DNA from: Calditrichota bacterium
GTDB lineage: Bacteria; Calditrichota; Calditrichia; RBG-13-44-9; J042
DNA: 53,133 bases
Direction of reading: 5' to 3'
Assembly (NCBI GenBank): GCA_013150955.1
Contig: JAADJD010000034.1
Coordinates: 45,062 to 98,194 of the forward strand
In this document: piece after piece, positions 8,824 through 17,433 of the stretch
Layout: each line of letters opens with the position of its first letter
Position numbering within the stretch: the first letter of the stretch is position 1
Translations under genes and position numbers: made by a program
The notes under the pieces: model-generated
The model's database searches: none
Seen by the model: the letters and a program-made list of their open reading frames with translations, nothing else
Told to the model about the DNA's origin: nothing

Positions 8824-9165
8824 CCCAGATAATGCATTAAACCGCGAATCACGCGAATGAAACCTAAAAATATTTATCCCAAATTATGCAATAAACCGCG
8901 AATCACACGAATGAAACCCAAAAATATCTACAAAATCGTGAATAAACCACAAAACACATTTTCATACAGACACAATCAAATGTATTATATTGGTTTTATT
9001 TGTGTTGATTCGTGTCATTCGTAGGCTAATGCATAATCTGGGTTTATAAAATCGCGAATAAACCCTGAAACAAATTTTCATCCAGACATAATCCAATGTA
9101 TTTTTATGTTTTTATTTGTGTTAATTCGTGTAATTTGTGGTTCTAATGCATAATCTGGGTTAAAA
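8824..9165. repeat. Cluster of palindromic repeat R
   Basis: An extra left arm (8824-8880), one full unit, and a second partial unit (from about 9047) with only the centre and right arm fill the gap between the MFS and TatT genes. Orientation matches the other left-side copies. The right terminus 'TAATGCATAATCTGGGTTA' overlaps the TatT stop codon at 9160-9162. No gene is seen between 8679 and 9159 other than the MFS leader. Confidence 0.85.
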
Positions 9166-10038
9166 CAATTCTTCCTTTAATTGCAGGAGTCGGCGGGCTT
9201 TGGCTTTGGCCACCGCAGTGATGAGTTCGTAACCGGGGAGAATATCATCCGGAGCATCCAGAACGGTTTGCAGGTACCGATCAAATAGCGCTTCGTTCAG
9301 GGTGGTGGCGGCATAATAGCGCGCCGCGTAAACGTAGGCCAGCAGAAACTTCTGGTTGGACAAACTCATGCTGCGCTCAAAGGCCTGGCGCGCTTTTTCG
9401 GGATCACCGCCCAGCATGCGGGGTAAACTGCCGTACACACTGCCAAAAAATAAATGAGCGGCGCCAAAGAAGTAGGATTCGTCCAGCTCCAGCACCCGCT
9501 GCATCATCGCCTTGACCAGGTTTAAATCGTAAACGGCCTGGGGATCGTGCTTGGACAGATTGATCCATCCGCCCCAGGCAAATGCCGTCCAGAACAAGAT
9601 AGGAACGTCCTTTCGTCGAATGTGTTTCAGGCGCTGCTGAAATTGTTCCGTCTGAGTGGGAATGCCATCCTTAAACGCCGGCAGCGTCCGCAACAGTTGA
9701 AATCCATATTCCCGAGCGCGCAGGTAAAACATTCGGGCGCGTTCCGGGGCTTCATCCTCCAGAAAAGCCAGGCTGTAGCTGGCGTATCCCTGAGTTAACA
9801 TGAACAGTAGGGTCTTGTTTTTGGGATCGGCTAAATGGAAACCCTCCAGCAGTTTCAAGTTGGCGGCAATGGCTTCGCGGGCAAATTGCAAGTCCGGTTC
9901 GGCATAAATTGCTTCGATGCCATATTGAAACAATCCGGAGGTAGATCGAATGGCCATTTTTTGCAGGCTGCAACCGCTGATGAAAAATGCGGCGGCCAGA
10001 GTCACGAGGGAGAGTTTCCAATACTTTGCTTTCATCAT
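9160..10038 (-). CDS. TatT-like lipoprotein (TRAP transporter T-component)
   Basis: This 292-residue lipoprotein has a lipobox ending ISGC (acylated Cys23) followed by SLQKMAIRSTSGLFQYGIEAIYAEPDLQFAREAIAANLKLLEGF, a match to the TRAP T-component (TatT) family first described in Treponema pallidum. The rest is all-helical and TPR-like (e.g. PKNKTLLFMLTQGYASYSLAFLEDE and DPEKARQAFERSMSLSNQKFLLAYVYAARYYA). TatT forms a trimer that docks a TRAP receptor, probably for hydrophobic ligands. It probably partners the DctP at 5739-6746, although an MFS gene and repeats now lie between. ATG at 10038 is taken as start; an ATG immediately follows, and no strong ribosome site is visible. Confidence 0.85.
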   Translation of the reverse strand: MMKAKYWKLSLVTLAAAFFISGCSLQKMAIRSTSGLFQYGIEAIYAEPDLQFAREAIAANLKLLEGFHLADPKNKTLLFMLTQGYASYSLAFLEDEAPERARMFYLRAREYGFQLLRTLPAFKDGIPTQTEQFQQRLKHIRRKDVPILFWTAFAWGGWINLSKHDPQAVYDLNLVKAMMQRVLELDESYFFGAAHLFFGSVYGSLPRMLGGDPEKARQAFERSMSLSNQKFLLAYVYAARYYAATTLNEALFDRYLQTVLDAPDDILPGYELITAVAKAKARRLLQLKEELF

Positions 10039-10248
10039 CTATTTAAGATAATCCGTGGATTGTTTCAGAATCAAGCTGAAATGCACGAAGTGTTCAGCTG
10101 GAAGGGATCATTCGACGGGCTTTCGCCCCATGGATTTGTCGCGGATCCATTCCGGGCATTTTAAATTTGCCGGAAATTGTGTATCTTCCCTTTCAGTAGA
10201 GACGGATTTTGATTAAAAAATGCGAAACGAACGATTGACAGGAGACGC

Positions 10249-10932
10249 ATGATGCTGATTGTTACCTTCACCGGTGCACTGGCAGGATTGGTGCATGTAT
10301 TGTCGGGCCCGGATCACCTGGCGGCGGTCGCACCCTTTACCGTGGAAGATCGTTCCCGAAGCTGGCTGGTGGGATTGAAGTGGGGCATCGGGCACACCAG
10401 CGGGGTGTGGATACTGGGACTGCTGGCCATCCTGTTGCGAGAACTTCTACCAATTGACGTGCTGTCCTCCTGGAGTGAGCGTCTGGTGGGGGTGGTACTC
10501 ATTGGCATTGGTTTCTGGGGATTGAAACGGGCGTTTTCCACCCAGTTGCACTACCATGTGCACGAACACGATGGCATCCAGCACGCTCACGTTCACGTGC
10601 ATCAAAAAGGGGAGCGGCACGATCACAGGGAAGCCCACATGCACCGGCACGCCCCCATTGGAATCGGATTGCTGCATGGATTGGCCGGCACTTCTCATTT
10701 GTTTGGGATCCTGCCGGCGCTGGCGCTTCCCACCCGCTATGCTTCCGCGCTGTATGTGATTGGATTCGGGGTGGGTTCCATCCTGGCGATGACCTCGTTT
10801 TCCTGGGTGCTGGGACACGTAGTGCAGCGACTGGTGCAATATTCCCTGAAGGCATATAACTGGATGCTGGGCAGCTTTGCCGTGGTGGCCATTCTGGTCG
10901 GGGTGGTCTGGATCTCCACCACGCTGCACTAA
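10249..10932 (+). CDS. Nickel/cobalt permease-like protein with His-rich loop
   Basis: This 227-residue membrane protein has about six hydrophobic helices and resembles the UreH/NicO high-affinity nickel permeases. Helix 1 holds GLVHVLSGPDHLAAVAPF, with the HxxxxxDH metal signature; helix 2 holds KWGIGHTSGVW, and a later helix GIGLLHGLAGTSHL repeats the H/GH pattern. Between them, residues ~100-145 form a loop with about 16 His (HYHVHEHDG...HAHVHVHQKG...HDHREAHMHRHAP), which likely binds Ni2+ or Co2+. A ribosome site AGGAGA precedes the ATG. Its neighbour is hypF, so nickel supply for NiFe hydrogenase is a reasonable inference. It diverges from TatT. Confidence 0.85.
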   Translation: MMLIVTFTGALAGLVHVLSGPDHLAAVAPFTVEDRSRSWLVGLKWGIGHTSGVWILGLLAILLRELLPIDVLSSWSERLVGVVLIGIGFWGLKRAFSTQLHYHVHEHDGIQHAHVHVHQKGERHDHREAHMHRHAPIGIGLLHGLAGTSHLFGILPALALPTRYASALYVIGFGVGSILAMTSFSWVLGHVVQRLVQYSLKAYNWMLGSFAVVAILVGVVWISTTLH

Positions 10933-11396
10933 TCCGGTAGCCTGGCCACTGAATCAACGCCAGCTGTTTTCAGAAAACCCGAGGAAGGATCGTGAAATGG
11001 GTGGGGTTGTCGAGTGGGCGGACGATAACAAGGCGGGCCGATCACGGACAAAGTATTCAGCGTCGGATGGGATGGGTCTGGTTGATCATCAATGTCTGTC
11101 GGCTTTGTTGAAAATTAGTCCCGAAATAACCATTCGCAAATTTCAATCTGGATGATCGGACAGAGGAAACTTACAGAAATCAGGCAAAATGGCCTGTTTA
11201 ACCCGAAAGGATACCGGTCATTCAAACCTTTTACAGATGATGCTTTTCTCAGCAATTTTGATGGGCCAAATTTCATCCCAGTTAAAACCTGTTGGAGAAG
11301 AGTTGGCCAGAATCCCATCCTTGAAAGGAGGGAATGGTCATCAACAGGTCTAATGGACATGGGCGCTTTAGTCATGATTGAATTTGGGTTAAAGTG
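10933..11396. other. Intergenic region between Ni permease and hypF
   Basis: About 460 bp with no convincing gene. An 81-residue frame (11152-11397) on the plus strand and a longer antisense frame (11115-11759), which runs into hypF, have no domain I recognise and no good ribosome sites. The segment about 11110-11330 differs in composition from its neighbours and could be a gene remnant or a second kind of dispersed sequence. No copy of repeat R is present. Confidence 0.4.
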
Positions 11397-13739
11397 ATGA
11401 CCAATCCGAAGGCGATGAAAGCGTTTCACATTCACATTCAGGGAAAGGTGCAGGGGGTTGGTTTCCGTCCTTTTGTCTATCGACTGGCCACGGAAATGGG
11501 ATTGACCGGATGGGTCAATAACGGCAAGGATGGCGTGCACATCGAAGTGGAGGGAATGGAGGAGACGCTGCAGCGGTTTGTGCAACGGGTGCAGGCGGAG
11601 GCGCCGGCAATTTCGCACATTCTTTCGGTGGATGTTCGGGAGATTCCCCGACAGGGATTTGCTGAATTTCGGGTGCGCCACAGCAGTGAAGAAGGCCTGA
11701 GCACGGTGCTCATCCTGCCCGATCTGGACATGTGTGACGATTGCAATCGCGAATTGCACGATCCCAACGACCGCCGCTACGATTATCCATTCATCACCTG
11801 CACCAATTGTGGCCCCCGGTACTCGATCATCACCCGGCTACCGTATGATCGACCCAATACCACGATGGTCGAATTCCCCATGTGTCCACCCTGTGAGCAG
11901 GAATACCGGGATCCCGCGGATCGGCGATTTTACTCCCAGACCAATTCCTGCAGCGATTGCGGCATTCAACTGACCCTGACCGACAACAGGGGGAACGTGC
12001 AGGCTGAGGGCAGGCCGGCGTTCCTGCAGGCCGTGGAGGCACTGCGTCGGGGAAAAATCGTGGCGGTTAAGGGCATTGGGGGATACCTGCTGATGGTCGA
12101 TGCCTGCGATGAGGCGGCCGTTCAGGAATTGCGGCGGCGCAAGCGTCGTCCTACCAAACCACTGGCGTTGATGTACCCCGATGTGCAGGCCATACAGCGG
12201 GACGTTCAGTTAACCCCGGAAGCACGGGATTGGCTGATCCGGCGGAGCAAACCCATTGTCATTTGTGATCGGCTCCAGGAATCGCCCATTGCACCTGCCG
12301 TTGCACCGCATCAGAATACGCTGGGCGTCATGTTACCCTACACCCCGTTGCATGTGCGAATCATGGAATTGTACGGCAAACCGGCCGTGGCCACCAGCGG
12401 GAATGTCTCCGGCTCGCCCATTTTATTTAAGGATTCGGAAGCGCTGGAATTGCTGGGCGCCATTGCCGATTTCTTCCTGATGCACAATCGGGAAATCGTT
12501 GTGCCCCAGGACGATTCGGTGATTCGCGTGACCCCGGTTTTTCGGCAGACTATCTTTTACCGACGTTCCCGCAGTTTTGCGCCCATCTACGTCTCCCCTC
12601 ATTTTACAGTAACTCCTGAAGAAGCCATATTGGCCATGGGGGCTCAGCAAAAGAGCACCATCACTTTAACACATCAGGGAAATATTTACATCAGCCAGTA
12701 TCTGGGGGATCTAGATACGTTCGAGTCCTGGCAGAACTATCAGCGCGTTCTTACGCATTTGATGCAACTGCTGGAATTTCAGCCGCAGTGCATCGGGGTG
12801 GACGCGCACCCGGATTATGTGTCCACCCGGCGGGGTGAAGAATTGTCCCGGCAGTACGGGGTTCCCATTTATCGGATCCAGCACCACAAGGCGCATTTCT
12901 GGGCCTTGCTGGCAGAGGCAAATCTTCTAACCACGGAACGGCCCGTGCTGGGAGTCATCTGGGATGGCACCGGATACGGCGAGGATGGGGCAATCTGGGG
13001 CGGTGAGTTTTTCCTGTATCGAGAAGGGCAGATGTCCCGCATGGCCCATCTGGAATACTATCCGCTGCTGCTGGGCGAAAAGGCCATTCGGGAACCGCGG
13101 TTGTGTGCACTGGGACTCTGGCACACGTATGCGGATGCGGAAAGCTTGTTGCTGCCCAAATTTTCGCCAGGGGAATGGAAAATTTATCAGCAATTGCTCA
13201 AGAACCATCGGTTTCTGAGAACGTCCAGCATGGGGCGCCTTTTTGATGGTGTGGCCTCTCTGCTGGGTGTTATGGACAGGGTCAGTTTCGAGGGGGAGGC
13301 GGCCATGCGTCTGGAGGCACTGGCCTGGCAATTTGTGCGGGGTGAGGGGGGACTGGACGCTGCGCAGAAGGCCGTTTCGGAGGTGCAGGTAGGGTTTGCG
13401 GCAACCCCGCATTCGCCCATGGTGCTTTCCTTATCTCACCTCAAGCAGCAGATACTGGATGACCTCCAGGCAGGCGTTCCTGTTGAGCAGATCGCCTTTC
13501 GGTTCCACTACCAGCTGGTAAAATGGATTGATCGAATCGCACGGACGATGGGGGTTCGAGATCTGGCGTTTTCGGGGGGAGTCTTTCAGAATGCGCTGCT
13601 GGTGGATTTGTGCCATCGTGTGTTGGGCGATCGGTACCGATTGCACTGGCATCGGGAACTTTCTCCAAATGATGAAAATATTTCGTTTGGGCAGATGGTG
13701 GCCATTCGCCAGTTCACGGGGAAGGCGGTTGGTCAATAG
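11397..13739 (+). CDS. hypF: Carbamoyltransferase HypF (NiFe hydrogenase maturation)
   Basis: HypF (780 residues) carbamoylates the C-terminal Cys of HypE, using carbamoyl phosphate and ATP, to make the CN ligands of NiFe hydrogenase. Domains in order: acylphosphatase (~10-95, GKVQGVGFRPFVYRLA); two C4 zinc fingers (CDDC...CTNC and CPPC...CSDC, ~110-190); YrdC-like (~200-385, with KRRPTKPLALMYP); and a Kae1-like carbamoyltransferase domain (~400-770) with VDAHPDYVSTRRGEE and the metal-binding HHKAH. Length is normal. ATG 11397 directly follows an in-frame GTG; ATG 11415 is an alternative. No other hyp or hydrogenase genes are in the window, so they must be elsewhere; the nickel permease upstream fits the same pathway. 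Confidence 0.95.
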   Translation: MTNPKAMKAFHIHIQGKVQGVGFRPFVYRLATEMGLTGWVNNGKDGVHIEVEGMEETLQRFVQRVQAEAPAISHILSVDVREIPRQGFAEFRVRHSSEEGLSTVLILPDLDMCDDCNRELHDPNDRRYDYPFITCTNCGPRYSIITRLPYDRPNTTMVEFPMCPPCEQEYRDPADRRFYSQTNSCSDCGIQLTLTDNRGNVQAEGRPAFLQAVEALRRGKIVAVKGIGGYLLMVDACDEAAVQELRRRKRRPTKPLALMYPDVQAIQRDVQLTPEARDWLIRRSKPIVICDRLQESPIAPAVAPHQNTLGVMLPYTPLHVRIMELYGKPAVATSGNVSGSPILFKDSEALELLGAIADFFLMHNREIVVPQDDSVIRVTPVFRQTIFYRRSRSFAPIYVSPHFTVTPEEAILAMGAQQKSTITLTHQGNIYISQYLGDLDTFESWQNYQRVLTHLMQLLEFQPQCIGVDAHPDYVSTRRGEELSRQYGVPIYRIQHHKAHFWALLAEANLLTTERPVLGVIWDGTGYGEDGAIWGGEFFLYREGQMSRMAHLEYYPLLLGEKAIREPRLCALGLWHTYADAESLLLPKFSPGEWKIYQQLLKNHRFLRTSSMGRLFDGVASLLGVMDRVSFEGEAAMRLEALAWQFVRGEGGLDAAQKAVSEVQVGFAATPHSPMVLSLSHLKQQILDDLQAGVPVEQIAFRFHYQLVKWIDRIARTMGVRDLAFSGGVFQNALLVDLCHRVLGDRYRLHWHRELSPNDENISFGQMVAIRQFTGKAVGQ

Positions 13740-13823
13740 CCTGCTGAGAATAGACTGGTGAAAGGCAAGACGATGAAAAGGGCAGCTGAAGCGGTTGATC
13801 GGCGATGGCAATTTTCAAACAAT

Positions 13824-13852
13824 TTGACTTTACCGGGAACACTGGCTAAATT
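13824..13852 (+). promoter_or_regulatory. Sigma70-type promoter of tRNA-Ala
   Basis: A -35 box TTGACT and a -10 box TAAATT are separated by exactly 17 bp. The -10 box ends 18 nt before the tRNA, consistent with a transcript that starts a few bases upstream of the mature 5' end and may continue into the SRP RNA. Confidence 0.65.
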
Positions 13853-13870
13853 TGCAACGCTTTAAAATCT

Positions 13871-13943
<73 letters not shown>

Positions 13944-13980
13944 CAAAAGAATGATGATGACCCATTAGCAAACACAGGTG

Positions 13981-14085
13981 TTGACGCCAGGTCCCACGCA
14001 ATAGAACACCGCCGAACCCCGCCAGGTCCGGAAGGAAGCAACGGTAGGTGGTGCGTCTATGTGCCGTGGGGGTGCCTGGCGTTAA
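13981..14085 (+). ncRNA. ffs: Signal recognition particle RNA (4.5S type)
   Basis: This is the small bacterial SRP RNA, scaffold for Ffh in co-translational membrane targeting. The ends TTGACGCCAGGT and TGCCTGGCGTTAA pair into the basal stem. The apical domain carries the conserved CCAGGTCCGGAAGGAAGCA (GGAA tetraloop) with the symmetric loop strands GCCGAACCCC / AGCAACGGTAGG. Its 3' end lies 22 nt before the dnaX start, the common ffs-dnaX arrangement. Confidence 0.95.
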
Positions 14086-14107
14086 TCTTAATTTCCGGGG
14101 GAATCCA

Positions 14108-15856
14108 ATGGCCTATGTGGTATTAGCCCGAAAATGGCGACCGCTGGTGTTTGAAGACGTGGTAGGGCAGGAGCATGTGACCCGCACCCTGATGAATGCC
14201 CTGCAGCAGAATCGGGTGGCGCATGCCTATATTTTTGCCGGCCCTCGCGGCGTGGGGAAAACCACCACGGCCAGACTGCTGGCCAAAGCCGTCAATTGCG
14301 AAAGGCAACCCGCCGTGAATCCCTGCAATCAATGTCCCAGCTGTGTGGCCATTACCGAAGGAACCAGTCTGGATGTCATCGAAATTGACGGGGCCAGCAA
14401 TCGCGGTATTGATGAAATCCGTAATCTGAGGGAAAACATTCGCTTCGCCCCTGCGGCTTCCCGCTACAAAATCTACATCATCGATGAAGTGCACATGCTG
14501 ACCAAGGAGGCGTTCAACGCCCTGCTGAAAACTCTGGAGGAACCGCCACCGCATGCCATCTTCATCTTTGCCACCACGGAGATTCATCGGGTGCCCTTAA
14601 CCATTCTCTCCCGCTGCCAGCGCTTCGATTTCAAACGGATTCCCTCCCGACTCATTGTTCAGCAATTGCAAAAGATTGCGGAAAAGGAACAAATTCAGAT
14701 CGACGAAGAAAGCCTGTTGCTGATCGCCCGCAAGGCCGAAGGCGGTATGCGCGATGCCCTCAGTATTCTGGATCAGCTGATCTCCTACACCGAAGGGGCC
14801 ATCACGGCCAGCAAGGTGCGCGAATCCCTGGGACTCATCCATGAAGAGTTGTACTTTGAATTTACCGATTTGATGCTGCAGAAAGCGGATGCGAAAATCA
14901 TCGACTATGCACAGCGGTTGTTTGAACAGGGGCATGATTTAATGGACTTCCTGTACGGTTTGCAGGATCATTTCCGAAATTTACTGGTGGTACGCAGTAC
15001 CGGATCCACCCGCCTGCTGGAAGTTTCCGATGGGGTCAAACAGCTGTATCAGGAAAAGGCCGGCAATTTCTCGGAGAAAGATCTGATTCATTATCTGGAC
15101 ATCCTGGTGCAGAGTGAAAATCTGCTGAAATTCAGTCCCAATCCCCAGCTGATTCTGGAGCTGCTATTGCTGAAGCTGAGCCATAAACCGCGTGCCGTGG
15201 ATGTTGAAGCGCTGCTTTCCCGGTTGAGGTCCGGTGGATGGGGAGGAGGCCCTGCAGGTGAGGGTGGGGATTCCCGCAACGTGCCGTCACCGGGAACGGT
15301 GTCCGGAAAACCCGCGGGGCCATCCCGCGTGCAGGCACCAGCGGCCACGCCGGCGAGCAGTCGCATGGCAGTGCCCCCAATTCGGGAGAAACCGGTGGCA
15401 GATTTTGAGCAATTAAAGCAGCAGGTGAAATCGCGTCAGCAGACCCCGGCGGAGAAGCCCGCAACCTCGGTCAAAATTTCGCTGGAAGAACTGCAGGAGC
15501 GCTGGGATCAAATCATAGAAACCATTAAAAAACAGAAAATTGCCCTGGGATCCTTCCTACAGGATGGCGTGCCCTGGAAGCTGGAGGGCGGGTTTCTGGA
15601 AATTGCCTTTGACCCCAGAACGCGGTTCCATATGGAACACGTCCAGAAGAATGCCACCATCATCGAACGGATTTTTGCACGCGAGCTGAATTTGCCCCTG
15701 CGCATTCGCTGTGTGGAGCAACCATTTGATCAGGCTGGAATCAAAAAAAAAGTACACAGCCCGGAGGAAATTCTGGAAGACATCAAGAACAAGGAACCGG
15801 TTCTCAATAAAATCATTGAACTGTTTGACTGCACGGAAGCACCGGATCTGGAATAA
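14108..15856 (+). CDS. dnaX: DNA polymerase III subunit gamma/tau
   Basis: DnaX (582 residues) is the AAA+ clamp-loader ATPase that loads the beta clamp and links it to polymerase III. It begins MAYVVLARKWRPLVFEDVVGQ. Seen in order: Walker A GPRGVGKTTTARLL, C4 zinc module (CERQPAVNPCNQCPSC), Walker B YIIDEVHM, and sensor/Arg-finger SRCQRFDF, then the collar domain (~240-360), a Gly/Pro/Ala-rich linker (~380-450) and a C-terminal tau-like region. I start at ATG 14108 (GGGGGAA upstream); the frame is open to 14048, but that lies inside the SRP RNA. A run of nine A at 15743-15751 (codons ~546-548) could permit slippage and a slightly shorter form. First gene of dnaX-ybaB-recR. Confidence 0.97.
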   Translation: MAYVVLARKWRPLVFEDVVGQEHVTRTLMNALQQNRVAHAYIFAGPRGVGKTTTARLLAKAVNCERQPAVNPCNQCPSCVAITEGTSLDVIEIDGASNRGIDEIRNLRENIRFAPAASRYKIYIIDEVHMLTKEAFNALLKTLEEPPPHAIFIFATTEIHRVPLTILSRCQRFDFKRIPSRLIVQQLQKIAEKEQIQIDEESLLLIARKAEGGMRDALSILDQLISYTEGAITASKVRESLGLIHEELYFEFTDLMLQKADAKIIDYAQRLFEQGHDLMDFLYGLQDHFRNLLVVRSTGSTRLLEVSDGVKQLYQEKAGNFSEKDLIHYLDILVQSENLLKFSPNPQLILELLLLKLSHKPRAVDVEALLSRLRSGGWGGGPAGEGGDSRNVPSPGTVSGKPAGPSRVQAPAATPASSRMAVPPIREKPVADFEQLKQQVKSRQQTPAEKPATSVKISLEELQERWDQIIETIKKQKIALGSFLQDGVPWKLEGGFLEIAFDPRTRFHMEHVQKNATIIERIFARELNLPLRIRCVEQPFDQAGIKKKVHSPEEILEDIKNKEPVLNKIIELFDCTEAPDLE

Positions 15857-15880
15857 AAAAGAAAGCATAAAGGAGCCACA

Positions 15881-16216
15881 ATGAAGTCCAATTTAAATCG
15901 GCTGTTAAAGCAAGCCCAGAAGATGCAGGAAAATCTGCAGAAGGTTCAGGAAGAACTGGCCAATATTACCGTGGAAGGGACGTCCGGTGGGGGCATGGTC
16001 AGGGTAACCGCCAACTGCCAGAATCAGATTATTAATGTGGTCATCGAGCCGGAGGTGATTGATCCAGACGACAAGGACATGCTGGAGGATTTGATCGTTG
16101 CCGCGGTGAATCAGGCGCTGGAAAATGCCGCCAGGCGGGCGCAGGAGGAAATGGCCAAAGTTGCCGGCCCATTGATGGGGAATTTGCCCGGCGGCATGAA
16201 GTTTCCCGGACTGTGA
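15881..16216 (+). CDS. ybaB: YbaB/EbfC family nucleoid-associated protein
   Basis: This 111-residue protein matches the YbaB/EbfC family: small dimeric DNA-binding proteins that coat the nucleoid and are nearly always encoded between dnaX and recR. It shows the helical start LNRLLKQAQKMQENLQKVQEELANI, then VEGTSGGGMVRVTANCQNQIINVVIEPEVID, and the final LEDLIVAAVNQALENAARRAQEEMAKVAG. A good ribosome site (AAAGGAG) lies upstream of the ATG. A short Gly/Pro-rich tail (LMGNLPGGMKFPGL) ends the protein, as in many homologues. Confidence 0.95.
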   Translation: MKSNLNRLLKQAQKMQENLQKVQEELANITVEGTSGGGMVRVTANCQNQIINVVIEPEVIDPDDKDMLEDLIVAAVNQALENAARRAQEEMAKVAGPLMGNLPGGMKFPGL

Positions 16217-16336
16217 TCTTTTGTCTGCGTACAAGGCCGGTAGAGGGAAAGCATCGCTGGAACCAAACGATTTGCCGATGAGAAAGAACGGCCGGGAATG
16301 CAGCGTTGAAAAATAAATGAGACGACCGGAATATTC

Positions 16337-16930
16337 ATGGACAGCATACCTCAGGCATTACAACAATTGATTGGTGCCTTCAGTCGCCTGCCGGGCATTG
16401 GACGCAAGACGGCCACCCGGCTGGCCTTTCACATCTTAAAAGCCGACCGCACCGAAGCCGAACAGTTGGCCCGTGCCCTGATGCGGGTGAAAACGGAAAT
16501 TCGCCAATGTTCCATTTGCTTCAACATCACCGAATCGGATCCCTGTGCCATCTGTCGGGATCCCAATCGCGATCGCAGCATGATATGCGTGGTGGAAGAT
16601 GCCCAGAACATCCTGCTCATCGAACGCACCAATGAGTACCGGGGATTATACCACGTCCTGGGGGGCGTCATTTCGCCGCTGGATGGCGTGGGCCCGGAGG
16701 ATTTGCACATTAAGGAATTGCTGGAACGCCTGCAGGGCGTCAAAGAGGTAATCCTGGCGCTGAATCCCAGCACGGAAGGGGAAGCGACCGCCATTTACCT
16801 GGCCCGACTGATCAAGCCCATGGGCATTAAGATTACCCGACTGGCCCGGGGTGTGCCGCTGGGTAGTTCCCTGGAGTTTGTGGATGAGCTGACTTTAGGA
16901 AAAGCCCTGCAATCGCGCAGTGAATTGTAA
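16337..16930 (+). CDS. recR: Recombination mediator RecR
   Basis: RecR (197 residues) works with RecO and RecF to load RecA on SSB-covered DNA. Seen: the N-terminal helix-hairpin-helix (LIGAFSRLPGIGRKTATRLAFHIL), the C4 zinc finger (CSICFNITESDPCAIC), the TOPRIM domain (ICVVEDAQNILLIERTNEYRGLYHVLGGVISPLDGVGPEDL), and the C-terminal ITRLARGVPLGSSLEFVDELTLGKAL. Length is typical. It lies 120 nt after ybaB; no obvious promoter lies in that gap, so it is probably read from the dnaX transcript. No terminator is clear before the repeat cluster downstream. Confidence 0.97.
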   Translation: MDSIPQALQQLIGAFSRLPGIGRKTATRLAFHILKADRTEAEQLARALMRVKTEIRQCSICFNITESDPCAICRDPNRDRSMICVVEDAQNILLIERTNEYRGLYHVLGGVISPLDGVGPEDLHIKELLERLQGVKEVILALNPSTEGEATAIYLARLIKPMGIKITRLARGVPLGSSLEFVDELTLGKALQSRSEL

Positions 16931-17020
16931 CCGCTCTCATTTGACTTTCCCCATTGATTGATCCCGGGTGGAGTGTTCGTCCACGAATTTGCACACATCA
17001 TATTCGCCATACTCCGCGAT

Positions 17021-17310
17021 TTATCCCCGATTATGCATTAGCCTACGAATGACACGAAATATCACAAACAATAATAACCCCGGATTATGCGTTAGCCTAC
17101 GAATGACACGAATGAGCACAAATAAAAATAATCCCAGATTAAGCAACAGCCTACGAATTACACGAATTAAAACGAATAAAAATAATAAAATGCACTTGAT
17201 TCTATCTGGATGAAAATGTTTTTCCGGATACATTCGTTATTTTGTTGATATAATTCGAATTCATTCGCGTGATTCGTGGTTTACTGCATTATTTAGGTTA
17301 ATTTGGGTTG
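17021..17310. repeat. Palindromic repeat R with three tandem arms
   Basis: The first arm of the palindrome (CCAGATTATGCATTAGCCTACGAATnACACGAAT plus AACACAAATAAAAATAAT) occurs three times in tandem (from about 17025, 17080 and 17132). It is followed by a single centre (TTCTATCTGGATGAAAATG) and one right arm. Orientation is opposite to the left-side copies. It fills most of the recR-baeRF gap; nothing else is seen except the short leader before 17434. Confidence 0.85.
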
Positions 17311-17433
17311 AATTCACCCATCGGGACTGGAAATTCGGTCTTACCTGGAACCTCACCGGAAGCTGAATCGATCTAAATTTAGGAGCAATACCATCAAAAG
17401 GGAAACCGAGGAAGCAAAATGGAGGAGGAGCCT

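Noticed and set aside
11115-11759. Antisense 214-residue frame overlapping the start of hypF
   Set aside because: Most of it mirrors hypF; no domain, no ribosome site, no homologue I recognise. Kept only as an unexplained segment upstream of hypF.
14048-14107. Longer N-terminus for DnaX
   Set aside because: It would lie within the SRP RNA; DnaX proteins begin with the MAYVVLARKWRP text at 14108.
17021-17233. Short reading frames in repeat areas (also at 7256-7502, 25378-25632, 52719-53112)
   Set aside because: They are translations of repeat R arms ('IRVIRR', 'NTNKNN'), lack ribosome sites, and differ in frame between copies.
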